Assembly: GCF_000189635.1 (NCBI RefSeq)
Contig: NW_002476522.1
Location: 310,001 to 374,000 of the forward strand
DNA: 64,000 nt
From: Tetrahymena thermophila SB210
Taxonomy: Eukaryota > Ciliophora > Oligohymenophorea > Hymenostomatida > Tetrahymenidae
Direction of reading: 5' to 3'
Part shown: positions 12,405 through 28,511 of the stretch, one piece after another
Numbering within the stretch: position 1 is the first letter of the stretch
Layout of the letters: every line of letters starts with the position of its first letter
Notes under the pieces: model-generated
What the model saw: the letters and a program-made list of their open reading frames with translations, nothing else
Database searches by the model: none
Told to the model about the DNA's origin: nothing
Translations under genes and position numbers: made by a program

Positions 12405-13713
12405 TTTATACTGACTTACTTACTTAATTTTAGTTAGTATTAAAGTATACTTTAAATTAATTAAGTATTCAAAGCTCTATTTCTAATAAGAATATATATT
12501 AAATTTGGGGTTTACTTGTGCTGTGTACCTATTAATATAAATTTCAATCTGTGATCTTGCTTTTCTCTGATAAGCAAAAAAAATCACCTAAAATGTTAAT
12601 TTTTGATATTTTGTTGTTTTAGAATCGATTTGGGAAACTTCATTTTTTATTTTTATAAAGATAAAAATATCTAAATAGAAAAAAGAAATAGATAAATTAA
12701 TGATTTTAAGTAAAAGAAAATAGTCAAAATTATCATTTATAAATATGCTAGCAACTTACCAAAAGCAAATATACATAATAAATAATTTTAGTTTTCAATT
12801 TTATACATAGAATTAAAGTCTAAAAAATTATATTTAAAGCCTTAAGATAAAATAAAAGTAAAAAAATTTATTGACTAGATTAGTTGAAATTTTTAAGAAT
12901 CTAAATTAATTTAATAATTATCAAAAACAAATAGATGTAATAGTAAGCAAGGAATTAATTTGAGTGTATATAAAATTATCATAAGACGAATTCGATTAAA
13001 TAAGAATTTAAACTAATAGATTTTAATTTAATTATTTTTTTTTCATTTATAATAGCTTTAAGCATATTAAATTAGGATGATATTTATTATACAACAAGTA
13101 GAATTTTTATTAAGTTAAAAAAATACAAAGCAAAATTAAGAAATAATAATAAATAAATGGATAAAATTAGTTTAGATATAAAAAAGGGTTACTAAATTAA
13201 AAAAATAAGCAGTAAAGAATTTTCAATTAAATAGAATACAATTGTATTACTTTTTCTTTTTTATTAAAAGTAAAAGTTAAGCAAGCAACACGCTTGAAGA
13301 ATTTTATTAAGAAAATAAAATATAATATAACTATAAACACACTTTGTAATTAATGTTGAATAAAGTAAATTAAAAGTACAAGAAATCAAATTATAGATAA
13401 AAAATAGATAAAATTAGTTGATATTTTTAAGAAAATTAATAAATTGATTGAATATTTAATTATACTAAAGCAATAAGAAGTTTACATACAATTTATTTTT
13501 TATTAAGTAAATTAAATTATATGCTTCTATTATTTTTGGTGATGTAAACTTGTTAAAAGAAATAAATATATCCAAGTAATAAGATTTAGATTTGATAGAG
13601 GTATATATATTTTTTGTTTATATAGTTTTTTTTTCTAGATTTAAAGATCATTTTTAAAAGAGTTAAAACATTTTTTGTTTTTTTATCTACTTTAATATAG
13701 CGATATAAAAATT
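12405..13713. repeat. Upstream spacer of protease B (second copy of 7825-8976)
   Basis: Non-coding, A+T-rich, collinear with the DNA upstream of protease A, with small insertions (for example around 12900-13030). No gene seen. Confidence 0.6.
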
Positions 13714-15593
13714 TCATAAGTTATCTTGGTGATTATCATTATTTTCTTCTAGAACACATTATCCTTTTTTATTTTCAGATTTCAGATTTTAGCTACAAAT
13801 TATAAATGAAGAATCATGATTTTGATTTTAATTTGTATTAAAAATTGGGTTTTTGATTGTGTTTTAATCGCTTTCTTTATTATCTGTATGTTATTCTTTA
13901 AGTAAAACACCATTTTTTAGCTTAGATTTATTTATTTTGCATTGCTTGTAAAAACAAACTCCAATAATAATCAGTAGAATACTACAACATATTGACACTA
14001 TTATTATACATAATACTTAATCTAAAGGACTTTAATGCTTTTATTGATTTTAAACAGACTAGGCAAATCCTATTTAATAAAAATTAAAAATATTACATAA
14101 GACAAATAAATATATTATTGAAACAGTGATCTATAATATATTTAAATTTTTTCATTTTAAAGATTTTAGATTTTTTATTTTGTAAATATTTAATTTAAAA
14201 TTTTAATTTTTTACTATTTTAGAAAATTTATTATTAATACATTTCATATAGTGTTTAAAATTTATAAATATCAAGTAAATTTAAATTAATCAAAATAATT
14301 AATTACCTATTGTTGAATTTGAAATTGTAAAAATTGAGACATATTTTTCAAGGAAAGATGTTCCCAGAATCATATTAAGATCTGGATTTTCTAATGATTT
14401 AATCATTAATTAGCATGTCTAGGTAGTATTATTTATATAATAATCCGATGTAAGATTATATATCCTGCTTGTACTATTAGAGTCAGGCAATGCGATTAAA
14501 ATTGGAGGCATGATTTATTTACAGTCGACAAAATAATATCCTTAATTTTAAAATACTTTGTATTATTTTGTGAGATAATTCATCAAATCATTGAAAATGT
14601 CTTAGTTCAATCCAATAAATTAGTCTACTGAAGAAATTAGAATTTATTTTTATGTTGCATTTAAGCTAGCTGAATAAGATCCTATTTTTAATTCATCTCC
14701 TCTTACAGCCCATTGGAAGGTTTCATCTGTCTGATTTTTTGATATCACTTTATGATAATATATTTTTTTTTAATCCATTATTGAGGCTGGATCAAAACCT
14801 CCTAAAGTAATTTTAGAGCCTTCTTTTTAGTTCAAGAATAAAGAAAACATAGGCACTTTTATTTTTCCTTCAGATTGAATGATTGAAAGAAAAGATTCCT
14901 AGCTTTTGTTCTATGATTTTAACAATTACATTCCTATAACACCATCTACCTAAAAATAATTTTTGAAAAAAATAAAATATTTTTGTATTTAAACAATTTT
15001 ATTATTTATTTATTTATTTATTTATTACTGGTAAATTTTCAAGATTTAAAATTTGATTTGCAGAATAGAATTGTGTGTTTTAAGATGTTAATCCAGAAAT
15101 TTGTAATGTTGCGATTATTTATTATCCATACAATTGCCCACCAGAGTAATTGTAATTAGATAGTGCTTATTTATTATCTTGGTAACACATATCACTATAA
15201 ATACAGAGATATGTCTTGTTAAATCCCTAATTATAATTAAAACAAAATATTTTAAAAGGTATGTAAAATAAAGTTTTGAGTTACTTGGCAAGAATCGCTT
15301 GTGCAAGAAGAGCTAGGAATCCAACTAAAAGAAGAAGTTGTGTCAAAGAAAACATCGAAGCTGTTATTTTTACCATTGCCTAATTGAATTTTTCCATAGT
15401 AAAACGACTAATTTGTATCACTTATAACATTTAAGTTGAGATTAGCGCTATCCTACTGTAAGCTTCTAAGTCTTTAAGAATTTAAGGCTTGGATTTCATT
15501 TTATTTTTTTGAGAAGCTAAGAGGAATTTGTAAAATCTATGCTTGACTAAGAGATAAGATTGTGATTAAAATGTATGTAAATAATTATTACAT
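13714..15593 (-). CDS. Protease C: pepsin-fold membrane protein lacking catalytic residues (pseudoenzyme)
   Basis: Pepsin-family fold with signal peptide MQQLFTYILITILSLSQAQ, FYYGKIQLGNG, ITLGGFDPAS and MILGTSFLEKYVSIFTI all in order. The active site is degenerate. The first motif reads FFDTTSSFSWIP (Asp84 kept, the invariant Gly replaced by Thr). The second, expected as V-D-[ST]-G-[TS], reads ISSVDQFIGL, so the second catalytic Asp aligns with Ser. The frame is open, so it is a maintained pseudoenzyme, perhaps a binding or decoy protein. The last exon (13714..14069, joined to an exon ending at 14307) encodes a TM anchor VSICCSILLIIIGVCFYKQC and a hydrophilic tail ending NNDNHQDNL. It is related to gene D and to the relic exon at 8977. 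Confidence 0.85.
15001..15027. repeat. (TTTA)n microsatellite inside an intron of protease C
   Basis: Tandem TTTA units, seen directly, in the intron near the middle of gene C. Confidence 0.8.
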
Positions 15594-18500
15594 TTATAAG
15601 CTTTTTATTTATTTATATCTTTTTTTCTTTTATTTTACTGAGCAATTATTATTAATAATTTATTTATTTATTTTAAAAGCTCTAAAAATTTCAGTATTTA
15701 TTATCAATTAATATTATCAAAATGCAGAACCTCTCCTCTTTTTATGACAAATCAATTTTCAAAATTTTTCTAATAATTAACAAATTAGTGAATACACTTT
15801 TACAATTTTTAATTAAAAGTACTTTTTAGGTTATGAAGTTTTATTAGAAACTTTTGCTTGCCAGATTCTTGAGTATAATAGAAATTATAATATATATATT
15901 TAAACTCTTTTCAATTTATTTTGAGAAATAAAATTGGATTTTGGATTACAAATATAAATTAAAAATACAGTATTTTCTGATTAGAAAAATTTAAGCAATT
16001 TATAAAAAATAAAATAGAAAAGAAGAAATAAATATAGTAACACAATTTCAATAGACAATATATTTATTTATTTATCTATCAAACTCCAAAAAACTAAATT
16101 TCTTATAAGTTTGTGAAAGTATTATTACTTCATTTTCCATGTTCTAGAACAAATTTATACAATTAAATATTTTTGAAAAAAATTGCAAGGTAGATTAATT
16201 TCATACAATATTTAGAATAACATACATTAAATTATATCCAATTGTTAATTTATTCATTAATTTTGATGTTTAAAAAAAAGGATAAGTTTTTGAAATTTAG
16301 TGTTCTGCTCTTATTATCAAACAAAAATTAATTAGAATACCTGAAGTTTTTTTTGTTATTCAGATATGTTTCTATTTGAAGCAATAAATAACATTAAATT
16401 TAAATTAATTCTGTATTTGCATATAATTAAGCTGTATTAGGATTGTTGGTGGTATTTTGTTTTAATTGCGGCGCTTTTAAATAAATTGTAACCTTAATTA
16501 GCAAGAAAAATAAAATATCTTAACAAAAAATTGATATATTTATCAGGGATGAAAAAAAAACCTTTATTAAATAAATTATGAGATAAATTAAAAAAGGATA
16601 AAAAAGCATATAATCTATCTATCTATTTATCCTTTAATATATCATGTGAATAATATTTATAACTTCTTGGTAAATATGCATTTCTTATTATTAATATAAA
16701 TCTTAGATATTTTACAATCATTTTAATAGGCTGCTAAAAATTTTTCACATAATGAAACCATTTATTTATTAATTAATTTTTATTTATATTATTTTATCTA
16801 TCAGTTTAGCAGTTATGTATACAAAGTTAAGCCTTTTTAAAAAGTCTTCATTTTAAAATACCCCATATTGTTATAAAAATGATAAACTAATCACATCACT
16901 TTCAGAAATGTTGTTTTTAAATATCCTGCTTAACTTTGATAAATTATATATTAGGATTATCATAAATTTTTCTCTATAATTATTATTTATATTAAACAAC
17001 AAATTATTAAAAAGTGATTGACATTTATTTCTGTATAAAAAGTGTCAACCAATTTATAATTGAAAATTCAAGCATATTAAATAATAAAAACAATCTTTTA
17101 TTTATTTTATATTAAAATTTTCCATTTAATTTACATAAAGATAAATCAAATATTCTTTTAATGATAAACACACTTACATAAAATATATATATCATCAATC
17201 AAGATTTGTTATTTGAATTACATGTATTTTTTGAGATTACACAGTTATAATTAGATTAAAAATCAGATGAAAAAAAATTTATTTGAAGTAACTATCATAA
17301 TTTTTCTCCTTTTACAATTATTTACATTATAAAAAAACTATTAAAAAGTATTTTTCATTTATTTTTGTATAAAAAATGTCTACCGATTAATTATTGAAAA
17401 GTAATACATATTTAATAATAAAAATAATCTTTTATTTGTTTTATATTATAATATGCAATTTTACACGAATATAAATCAAATATTCTTTTAATGCTTAACA
17501 AACATTCTTACATAAAATATAATCAAAATGCGTATTTTAGAGTTACATATATTCTTTGAGATTACAAAGTTCTAATCAAATCAAATCAATCAGATGACAA
17601 AAATTTTTTTAAAAGTTACTCATCTAATTTATAAAAGCTTATTTTCGAAATTAAAATATAAGCCCCTTAATTACTTTCTACTTGTCTCAATCAAGATTTC
17701 GAAACCCTTTTTTTTTTAAGTAATTAAATTAAATAATTTGTCATTTTTAATTTGTAAATAAAAAAGCTTAGGAAGATAATTATGGTTGGTTGGTTGTATC
17801 TAAGTGTAAAACAATTAATTTGAAATTTAATCACCATTAATTTTCCAAATTAAGGCTAATAAATACTTTGTTAATTTGTTAAGTAAATAAAAATTTTTTT
17901 TTACAGGGGTAAAGTTCCTTCCTATCTTACTATTTATCTTAATTAATGATAACTTACATTATTGTGAGCAAATAAAATTAAAAGAAGCCAGAATAAATGA
18001 ATGACATCAAATTAAATTTAAATAAATAAAAATTTTATCATATTTTTTTTCTTCGAATTTTGTATTAACATGTATTAATGAAAAGTAGTTGAGTAATTTG
18101 TTTTAGATAAATAAAAAGTAGTGTCATTTCAATTCATGTTTAGAAAAAATCGCTTTATTCAATTCATCTAAAAGATTTTGATTCGCTAAATATATATTTA
18201 ATAAACAAGTAAATAAGTTATTTTTTAGGCTATATTATGATACTGCCTAGATATATTGGAATCTTATTCAAATGCTATTCAATTTTATTCACTTTTATCT
18301 TTAAATAATAATTAATTATTTATATTGCAAAATTATTTCAACCATTTATTTATTATTCTTTTATAACAAACACAATTGAAAATTCATGATAAAAATAATA
18401 TACTTTTTTTATGAATTTCTGGAAATAAAATTTGGGATATTGATTGATTAATAAAAAAAATTTCAAGTATAAAATTATGAACAATAACGAGCGAAGGCTT

Positions 18501-18632
18501 TTAGCTAAAAAATATAAAGAAGGTATAAAGACAAATAATGATTGATATAAAATAAAATAATGATATAATTAATATTAAATGATAGCCAAGCATTTACTAC
18601 CACTTTATTTAATTGACTAGCATAAGAATATT
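15594..18632. repeat. 3-kb spacer between proteases C and D with internal tandem duplication
   Basis: From about 16195 to 17245 it is the second copy of 9540-10590. A ~300-bp segment is tandemly repeated inside it (about 16990-17300 and 17320-17630), sharing TGTATAAAAA.TGTC.ACC, ATAAATCAAATATTCTTTTAATG and TTTGAGATTACA. The rest (17640-18630) is unique A+T-rich DNA with no gene seen. Confidence 0.6.
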
Positions 18633-20590
18633 TCAAAAATTGTTATTATTGGAAATTTCATACTTAGAGGTAGAAGTTACTTATTTGGAACTAGTTGAAG
18701 TAGAAGTTACTATTTTCTAAGTTGATATTTATTAAGAACTAACTACCTATTTGGAGGAAGTGACGGTAGAAGAGCTAAAATTTCCTGTTTATATAGTAAC
18801 ATTTCCATTTGTTTTGCTACTAACAACTTGGTTACTTGTATTCATTACTGCTAAGTTAGTTGAAACATTTTAGTTTTTGTTACTAACAACTTAATTACTG
18901 GTATTCATTACTGATAAGTTAGTTGAGATATTATTAGCAGAGCTTGCATTTGCTTTATTGTTGCTATTGTTAAAGTTGCTTTATCTTTTTGAATAAGTTA
19001 TAATGTCACCATTTGAATCTGTTGAGAAATCTCTGTCTTTGTTTGACCTCCACTTTCTATATAAGAAGAACAATATAAGTGCAACAATAATAATACAAGC
19101 GATGACTATTAATGCAATAGCCCAGCCAGGAAGAGAAGAAGATCCTGATGATGAGTTAACAGATGCTAAAGAAAAACCTACCAAATAAATAATATAAAAG
19201 TTATATAAATATATTCATTTAATAATTTATTTTTTACCTATTGTTGCATTATTCATGCTAAATATTGAGACATATTTCTGAAGGAATGGAGTTCCTAAGA
19301 CAATCTTAACTGTTTGCTGATATCCTAGATCAGCAATCATTAAAAAACATGTATCAGATTATTTATTTATGAAATAATCTGAAGTCAAGTTGTAAATCTG
19401 CATATTGCCATTATTATCAGGTAAATAAAGTACAAAATTGGGAAATTTCTGACTACATGGCAAAGTATACTAGCTTCCTTGCTTTTATACTTTTAAATTA
19501 TTAATAAAGTACCTCATTAAGTTAACAAAGATATCTTCGCTTACTTTAATATAAGAATCAGCTGTTGAAACTTATACTAAATTATATCCTTATAAAAAGT
19601 ATTAAGAAAAGTTGCCAACTACTAATTATGAGCCTCTAACAACCCATTACTGAGTATTGTCATTATTTCCATTCATAACTACATTATGGTAGTTAATATT
19701 ACTTACATTTTATACTGAAGAAGCATCAAATCCTCCAACTGTAAGCTAGGGAGTAGAGCCAAAGTAGAAAGAAAACATATTTTATTAGATATTACCATTT
19801 TTAAATAAATTAGCAACATAAGAATTTCCATTTGGTTTGTAAAAGCTAAACATTTACATACCTAACACTCCTTCTGCCTATTTATTAAAATTAAATTTAA
19901 TTTATTTCAAACAGATATTTAGTTATTAACAAAGTAATTAGTATTTGCTAATATTTGTTAAAGATATATATATATCAAAAATTTACAAAAATTAATTTAA
20001 TTACTTATAAATATGTGAAATTGCTTATAGATAGGACTTAAATGAAATTGTGGCTAATGGCTTTTTAGCCAGCGAAACTTGTTAAAACATCTATACTTTG
20101 ACCTGTTAGAGTACCATTTTTATAGTTATATTAATTCAATAACTACTATCCTGCAGTACATCCATCAGTCGAAGTACAATTATAAGTTTTTGAGAAGCTC
20201 TTTGATTTATTTAATAAAAAAAGATTAAACTTTAATAATTATGGTTTAGCTTGAATGCTTTTATTATTGTATATGAAGAATTTATACCTAGCAGTTATTA
20301 TTGCCAATGCAGTAAACGCTGGGTATCCACGAAATTGAAGTTGTGGTATCGAACAATAAGGAAAAGGACTATTCTTGGCTTCCAATCTTGACTGTTCCTA
20401 CATAATATAAGCTACTTTGCTTTGAAAATTATTATTTGGGAGTAGAACCTTGTTCTAGATTTCTCATATAAGCATGATTACTAAGCTTAGGTTCTTCAAT
20501 CCTTACAGCCTAAAGAGGAATTTTAATTAACTCAGCTGCGTAAACTTCTAATATGGTTGCAAAAGTAAAAATTGCAAATAGAACTTTCAT
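18633..20590 (-). CDS. Protease D: pepsin-fold membrane protein lacking catalytic residues, Ser/Thr-rich tail
   Basis: Fourth family member, start ATG 20588-20590, signal peptide MKVLFAIFTFATILEVYA. Fold landmarks: YYVGTVKIGSQEQSF, LTVGGFDAS, KIVLGTPFLQKYVSIF. The first motif is LFDTTTSISWIP (Asp81 present, Gly to Thr). The second reads VQVSTADSYIKV, where V-D-T-G-T is expected, so the second catalytic Asp is Ser. Both substitutions parallel gene C, suggesting the change predates their split. The anchor is LPGWAIALIVIACIIIVALI followed by LFFLYRKWRSNK. The long cytosolic tail is Ser/Thr/Asn-rich, contains two near-identical ~20-residue units (S-T-N-L-[SA]-V-M-N-T-S-N-Q-V-V-S) and then SSKQV-type repeats, ending before TGA at 18633-18635. 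Maintained open frame; likely a surface binding protein rather than an enzyme. Confidence 0.85.
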
Positions 20591-22594
20591 AATATCTACT
20601 TTTTTATTTATTATTTTTGATCAATTATTTGCTTTTTTGAATCTAAATTAATTTTTGGTATCACTTCTATCTAGACTCTATTTAAAATATTAAATTAAAT
20701 AGACTTATCTGCCAAAATAGATTTTTTGTTTGTTAGTTTGTCATATTTGTAATTAGAATACTTAGATAGAGTAGCAAATAATTTCGTTTATTTTTTTAAT
20801 AAATCAATTAAAATTGAGAATTTCTCAAGCATATTTTATTTTCTCAATATAAATTTTACTTAAAATTCTGTAGATTTATGTCATAGAATTGCACAAATAC
20901 TAACAAATAAGGTCAATGAATTTGGATATTACACTAAATTTAATCAGCTATCCAACTTAACATATTAAGTAAAATTTTATTTTCTCAAAATTTACTAATT
21001 CATCTCCTTCAATTTATAAAAAAATGTAAAATCTAATTTTATGAATTGACAACTCAAGTATCTAATAAATAATACTAAATTTATCATATTAGAATAAAAG
21101 ATAAATTAAATTTTCGCAAAAAATGAACTAAAGTTATTCATTTTAAAATATTTTTATAACCTCGAACATTTTTAAATGAAATTAAATGTTTTATTATCCC
21201 TTAAAAATAATTTTTTTATGATTAAAAAGTTGATTAAAAATAGAAAAAAAGTGATTATTACAACCACTAGTTTAATCATATTTCAAAATTATGAGAAACT
21301 AAAATGATTATTATTTTCTCCTTATAAATTTCAAGAGCTAAAAGATTTATTTAATCTCCATCCATGCTCTCAATTATTGAAAATTTACAAAAGCATTAAA
21401 AAATATCTAAAATATTTAATAAATTTATTCTCAATTTTCTAAATAATCTAAAAGAAGGTGATTATTGTATTCTTTTTAAAATTAGAATAAGCAAAATATA
21501 ACTATAGATAGATAGATTACTTACAATAAAAAAATAGTATTACGATATATGAATTAGTAAAATATTATATAGAATAAGTTTGAATAAGGTAAAACTGTCA
21601 AAAAACAATAACTGTATTAAAAACTAAATGTTTATTAAATAAATATTAGTTAGATAATTAATTACACAAATCAATTTTTTTTTAATTTAATTTTTATTTA
21701 TCTTAAAAAAAAGAAAATCCGAATAATTTAAAGATAAATAGCAATAGAATCAATATATTTCAACTTTTTCTATTTAATCTTTTGCTTTTTAAAATTTTAT
21801 ATTAAATTTAATAAAGAAATAATTATTATTTTGTGATATATTTTGAGATATTTAAATATAATTTTGCAAATAAATCTTTATATGATCAAAAAATGATTAG
21901 TTTTGCAAAATAATTAATTTTTTATTTTTATTAAATGGTAGTATTGCTAATATTAATTTCATTTGATTTCTTTCATATTTTTTTAACAGAGTTTTAATAA
22001 AAATATAATTGTTAAATCAAATATCTTACAATATTAATACTTCTTTTTATTAATTTAATTGTTGTAAGTAAATACTAAGATAAAATATAATTATAATTTT
22101 TTGAAATTTATCGTTAAAGCCATTTTTTTATTATATTTAAATCTGATTTCTATAATATCTTATACATTATTTTTAATATATTTCAGCAATGTTTAAATAA
22201 TACAAAAAATAAAAATTTTCTTAATTTTTTAAAATTAATTTAAAAGAATAAAAATGATATTTTTAATTTATTTAATTAGATATATAATTCAACATATTTT
22301 AATTAAATGATTATCATTTATAAAATTATCATATATTTTAATAATTTAATTTTTTGTTGCGTTTAACTGAGTAACTAAATTTATGCTAAAAGATATTTAT
22401 TCTCTTAATAATTTTAATTTTGATAAAGTTAATTTAAAAATTAAATAAATAGTATGATAAGATGCTATGCAATTTCTGAAAATAAAAGAATAATTTTAGT
22501 TTATTTATTTTATTGGTTAAAAGTATATTTATTTATTGAATCAGAAAGAGATGCTTTTTGCAAAAATATAAATTATTTAGCAAGTAAAAAAATT
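20591..22594. other. 2-kb gene-free spacer
   Basis: Very A+T-rich with homopolymer runs. No frame with recognisable protein, no RNA gene before the tRNA. It should contain the protease D promoter next to 20591. Confidence 0.55.
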
Positions 22595-22602
22595 AAAAAA
22601 AA
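22595..22602 (-). terminator. Pol III terminator of tRNA-Thr
   Basis: Run of eight A on the plus strand, eight T on the tRNA sense strand, 1-2 nt after the tRNA 3' end. Confidence 0.8.
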
Positions 22603-22603
22603 G

Positions 22604-22676
22604 AGCCACTTGGCGGGATTGAACCGCCGACCTTTCGCTTACTAGGCGAATGCTCTAACCACTGAGCTAAAGCGGC
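22604..22676 (-). tRNA. tRNA-Thr (anticodon AGU)
   Basis: 73-nt cloverleaf on the minus strand. Acceptor stem GCCGCTT pairs with AAGTGGC. The D arm is TAGCTCAGTGGTTAGAGC. The anticodon stem TTCGC/GCGAA encloses the loop CTAGTAA, giving anticodon AGT (Thr, ACU; ACC/ACA after inosine modification). The T arm is GGCGGTTCAATCCCGCC. Internal promoter boxes A and B lie in the D and T arms. No intron; CCA is not encoded, as in other eukaryotes. Confidence 0.95.
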
Positions 22677-23361
22677 GAACTTGAAAGTATTACAATGACT
22701 CATAAAATATAGTTGAAAGTAATGGTATTGATTTTGTTTAATTGGGTATTTATATTTTCATTATAAATTTGAAAGTTGTAACCATTCATTAAATTTGTAT
22801 TTAAATATTTTAATGAAATAATTATTTTCTAAAATAAAACTATTTTTAGTCATCTAATTCACTCATTTATTAATTTATTTACTTATTTACTTACTTACTC
22901 GTTATTTGATAAAAAAAAATTTATTTTTTGTAAAATCGCATATTTTATCAGAATTCATTTATATGAATTAATTTATTTTTCTTACTCAATTTTCAAAATT
23001 AAAAACTCATTTTTACCTGAAACGTGTTTTAGACATAAGTAAATTAATTAAATAATAATTTACTAAACATATCAAAATAAATCAGATTTAATCTTTTCTC
23101 CTTTAATTATTTAGAAAAGTTCTAAACTTTAATATAAAGGACTAAGTTTTAATAAATCTATTTCTAAAATTGATAAATTATGATACATTTTTAAGCATTA
23201 CTTAAAATTAATTCAAAGTCAAATTATCTATGCGTGAAATCGGTTTAAAAACAGAATAACATTAATTTATAAGCTAATCTTTAAAATTGAAAAGATCAAA
23301 TCTATAAAATAGTATAAATAATTAAATTATACAAAGATTAAATAAAACAAATCGTTAATCC
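22677..23361. other. Spacer with promoter region of ABCC transporter 1
   Basis: Gene-free A+T-rich DNA between the tRNA and the first plus-strand transporter. No distinct regulatory motif recognised. Confidence 0.55.
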
Positions 23362-27639
<4,278 letters not shown>

Positions 27640-27655
27640 ATTAAATAGCCTAAAA

Positions 27656-27679
27656 ATATATATATATATATATATATAA
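27656..27679. repeat. (TA)n microsatellite
   Basis: About twelve TA units immediately downstream of ABCC copy 1. Confidence 0.9.
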
Positions 27680-27814
27680 TTATAATTAGATTAATATTGA
27701 AAGTAGCTAAAAAAACAAATTTATAAAAGCTATTTTTGTGTTTGTAAATACAATACCTTAACTATTTTGAAATTACAAATCTTAAATATAGAGAACATAG
27801 ATATTAAAAAATAT

Positions 27815-28420
27815 AAAATTTTTATTTATGTAAACAAATATTATACATAAAAATATTGATAAAACTTAGATATCAGTTTTTATTAGAAATTCAAAATTAA
27901 AAAAAATTTTATTGTATAAATTTAATTTTAAAAAAGAATTGATGTAAGCAAGCTATCTACCAGATTTAAATAATTTATATCAAATATTTTTCATGTAATA
28001 CAATTCAAATCGCACAAGAGTTTTTTAGGAAATAATACTTTTAAAATAAGAAGATAAAGTAAATTTTATTTAGTCTTTAGAAAACAATATGGATCTAAAA
28101 TTTAGAGAAAATGGATATTTTTTTTAATTTTTATTTATTTAAACAAATTTTTTTTAACATAAAAATATTGAGAAAATTTATATTTCAGTTTTTATTAGTT
28201 AGATATTCAAAGTTTAAAAAAAATTTATTGTATAAATTTAATTTTAAAAAAGAATTGATACAAGCTATATATCTGATTTAAATAATTTATATCAAATACT
28301 TTTCATGTAATGCCATTCAAATCTCACTAGAGTTTTTTACCAAATAATGCTTTTAAAATTAGAAGATGAAGTAAATTTTTTTATTTTTTAAAAAACAAAA
28401 TGAATCTATTTTTAATGAAA
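27815..28420. repeat. Tandem ~310-bp direct repeat, two copies
   Basis: Copy 1 about 27815-28125 and copy 2 about 28126-28420. They share ATTGTATAAATTTAATTTTAA, AAAGAATTGAT, TTTAAATAATTTATATCAAATA, TTTTCATGTAAT and AGAGTTTTTTA in the same order with scattered differences. It lies in the spacer between convergent ABCC copy 1 and the OYE gene. No coding frame is common to the copies, so this is probably a non-coding duplication. Confidence 0.75.
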
Positions 28421-28511
28421 CAAAAACCTAAAAGTTCATAAATTTTTTATTATTTTTAATAGTGAATAACAAACATATATTTGCAATCAATTTGTAAATT
28501 TTGAAGAAAAC

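Noticed and set aside
14490-14520. L-P-D-S-N-S-T in protease C as the second catalytic motif
   Set aside because: It aligns with the later L-P-D-I-V-F region of pepsin. The true second-motif position is upstream (I-S-S-V-D-Q-F), where Asp is lost.
17780-17800. GGTTGGTTGGTTG as a chromosome-breakage sequence
   Set aside because: It lacks the conserved 15-bp breakage core (TAAACCAACCTCTTT or its complement) and has no telomere repeat nearby.
19003-19188. Plus-strand 61-aa frame
   Set aside because: Antisense of the TM/tail exon of protease D, which has clear domain logic.
22454-22645. Plus-strand 63-aa frame overlapping the tRNA
   Set aside because: Its end is the antisense of tRNA-Thr and the rest is A+T-rich noise.
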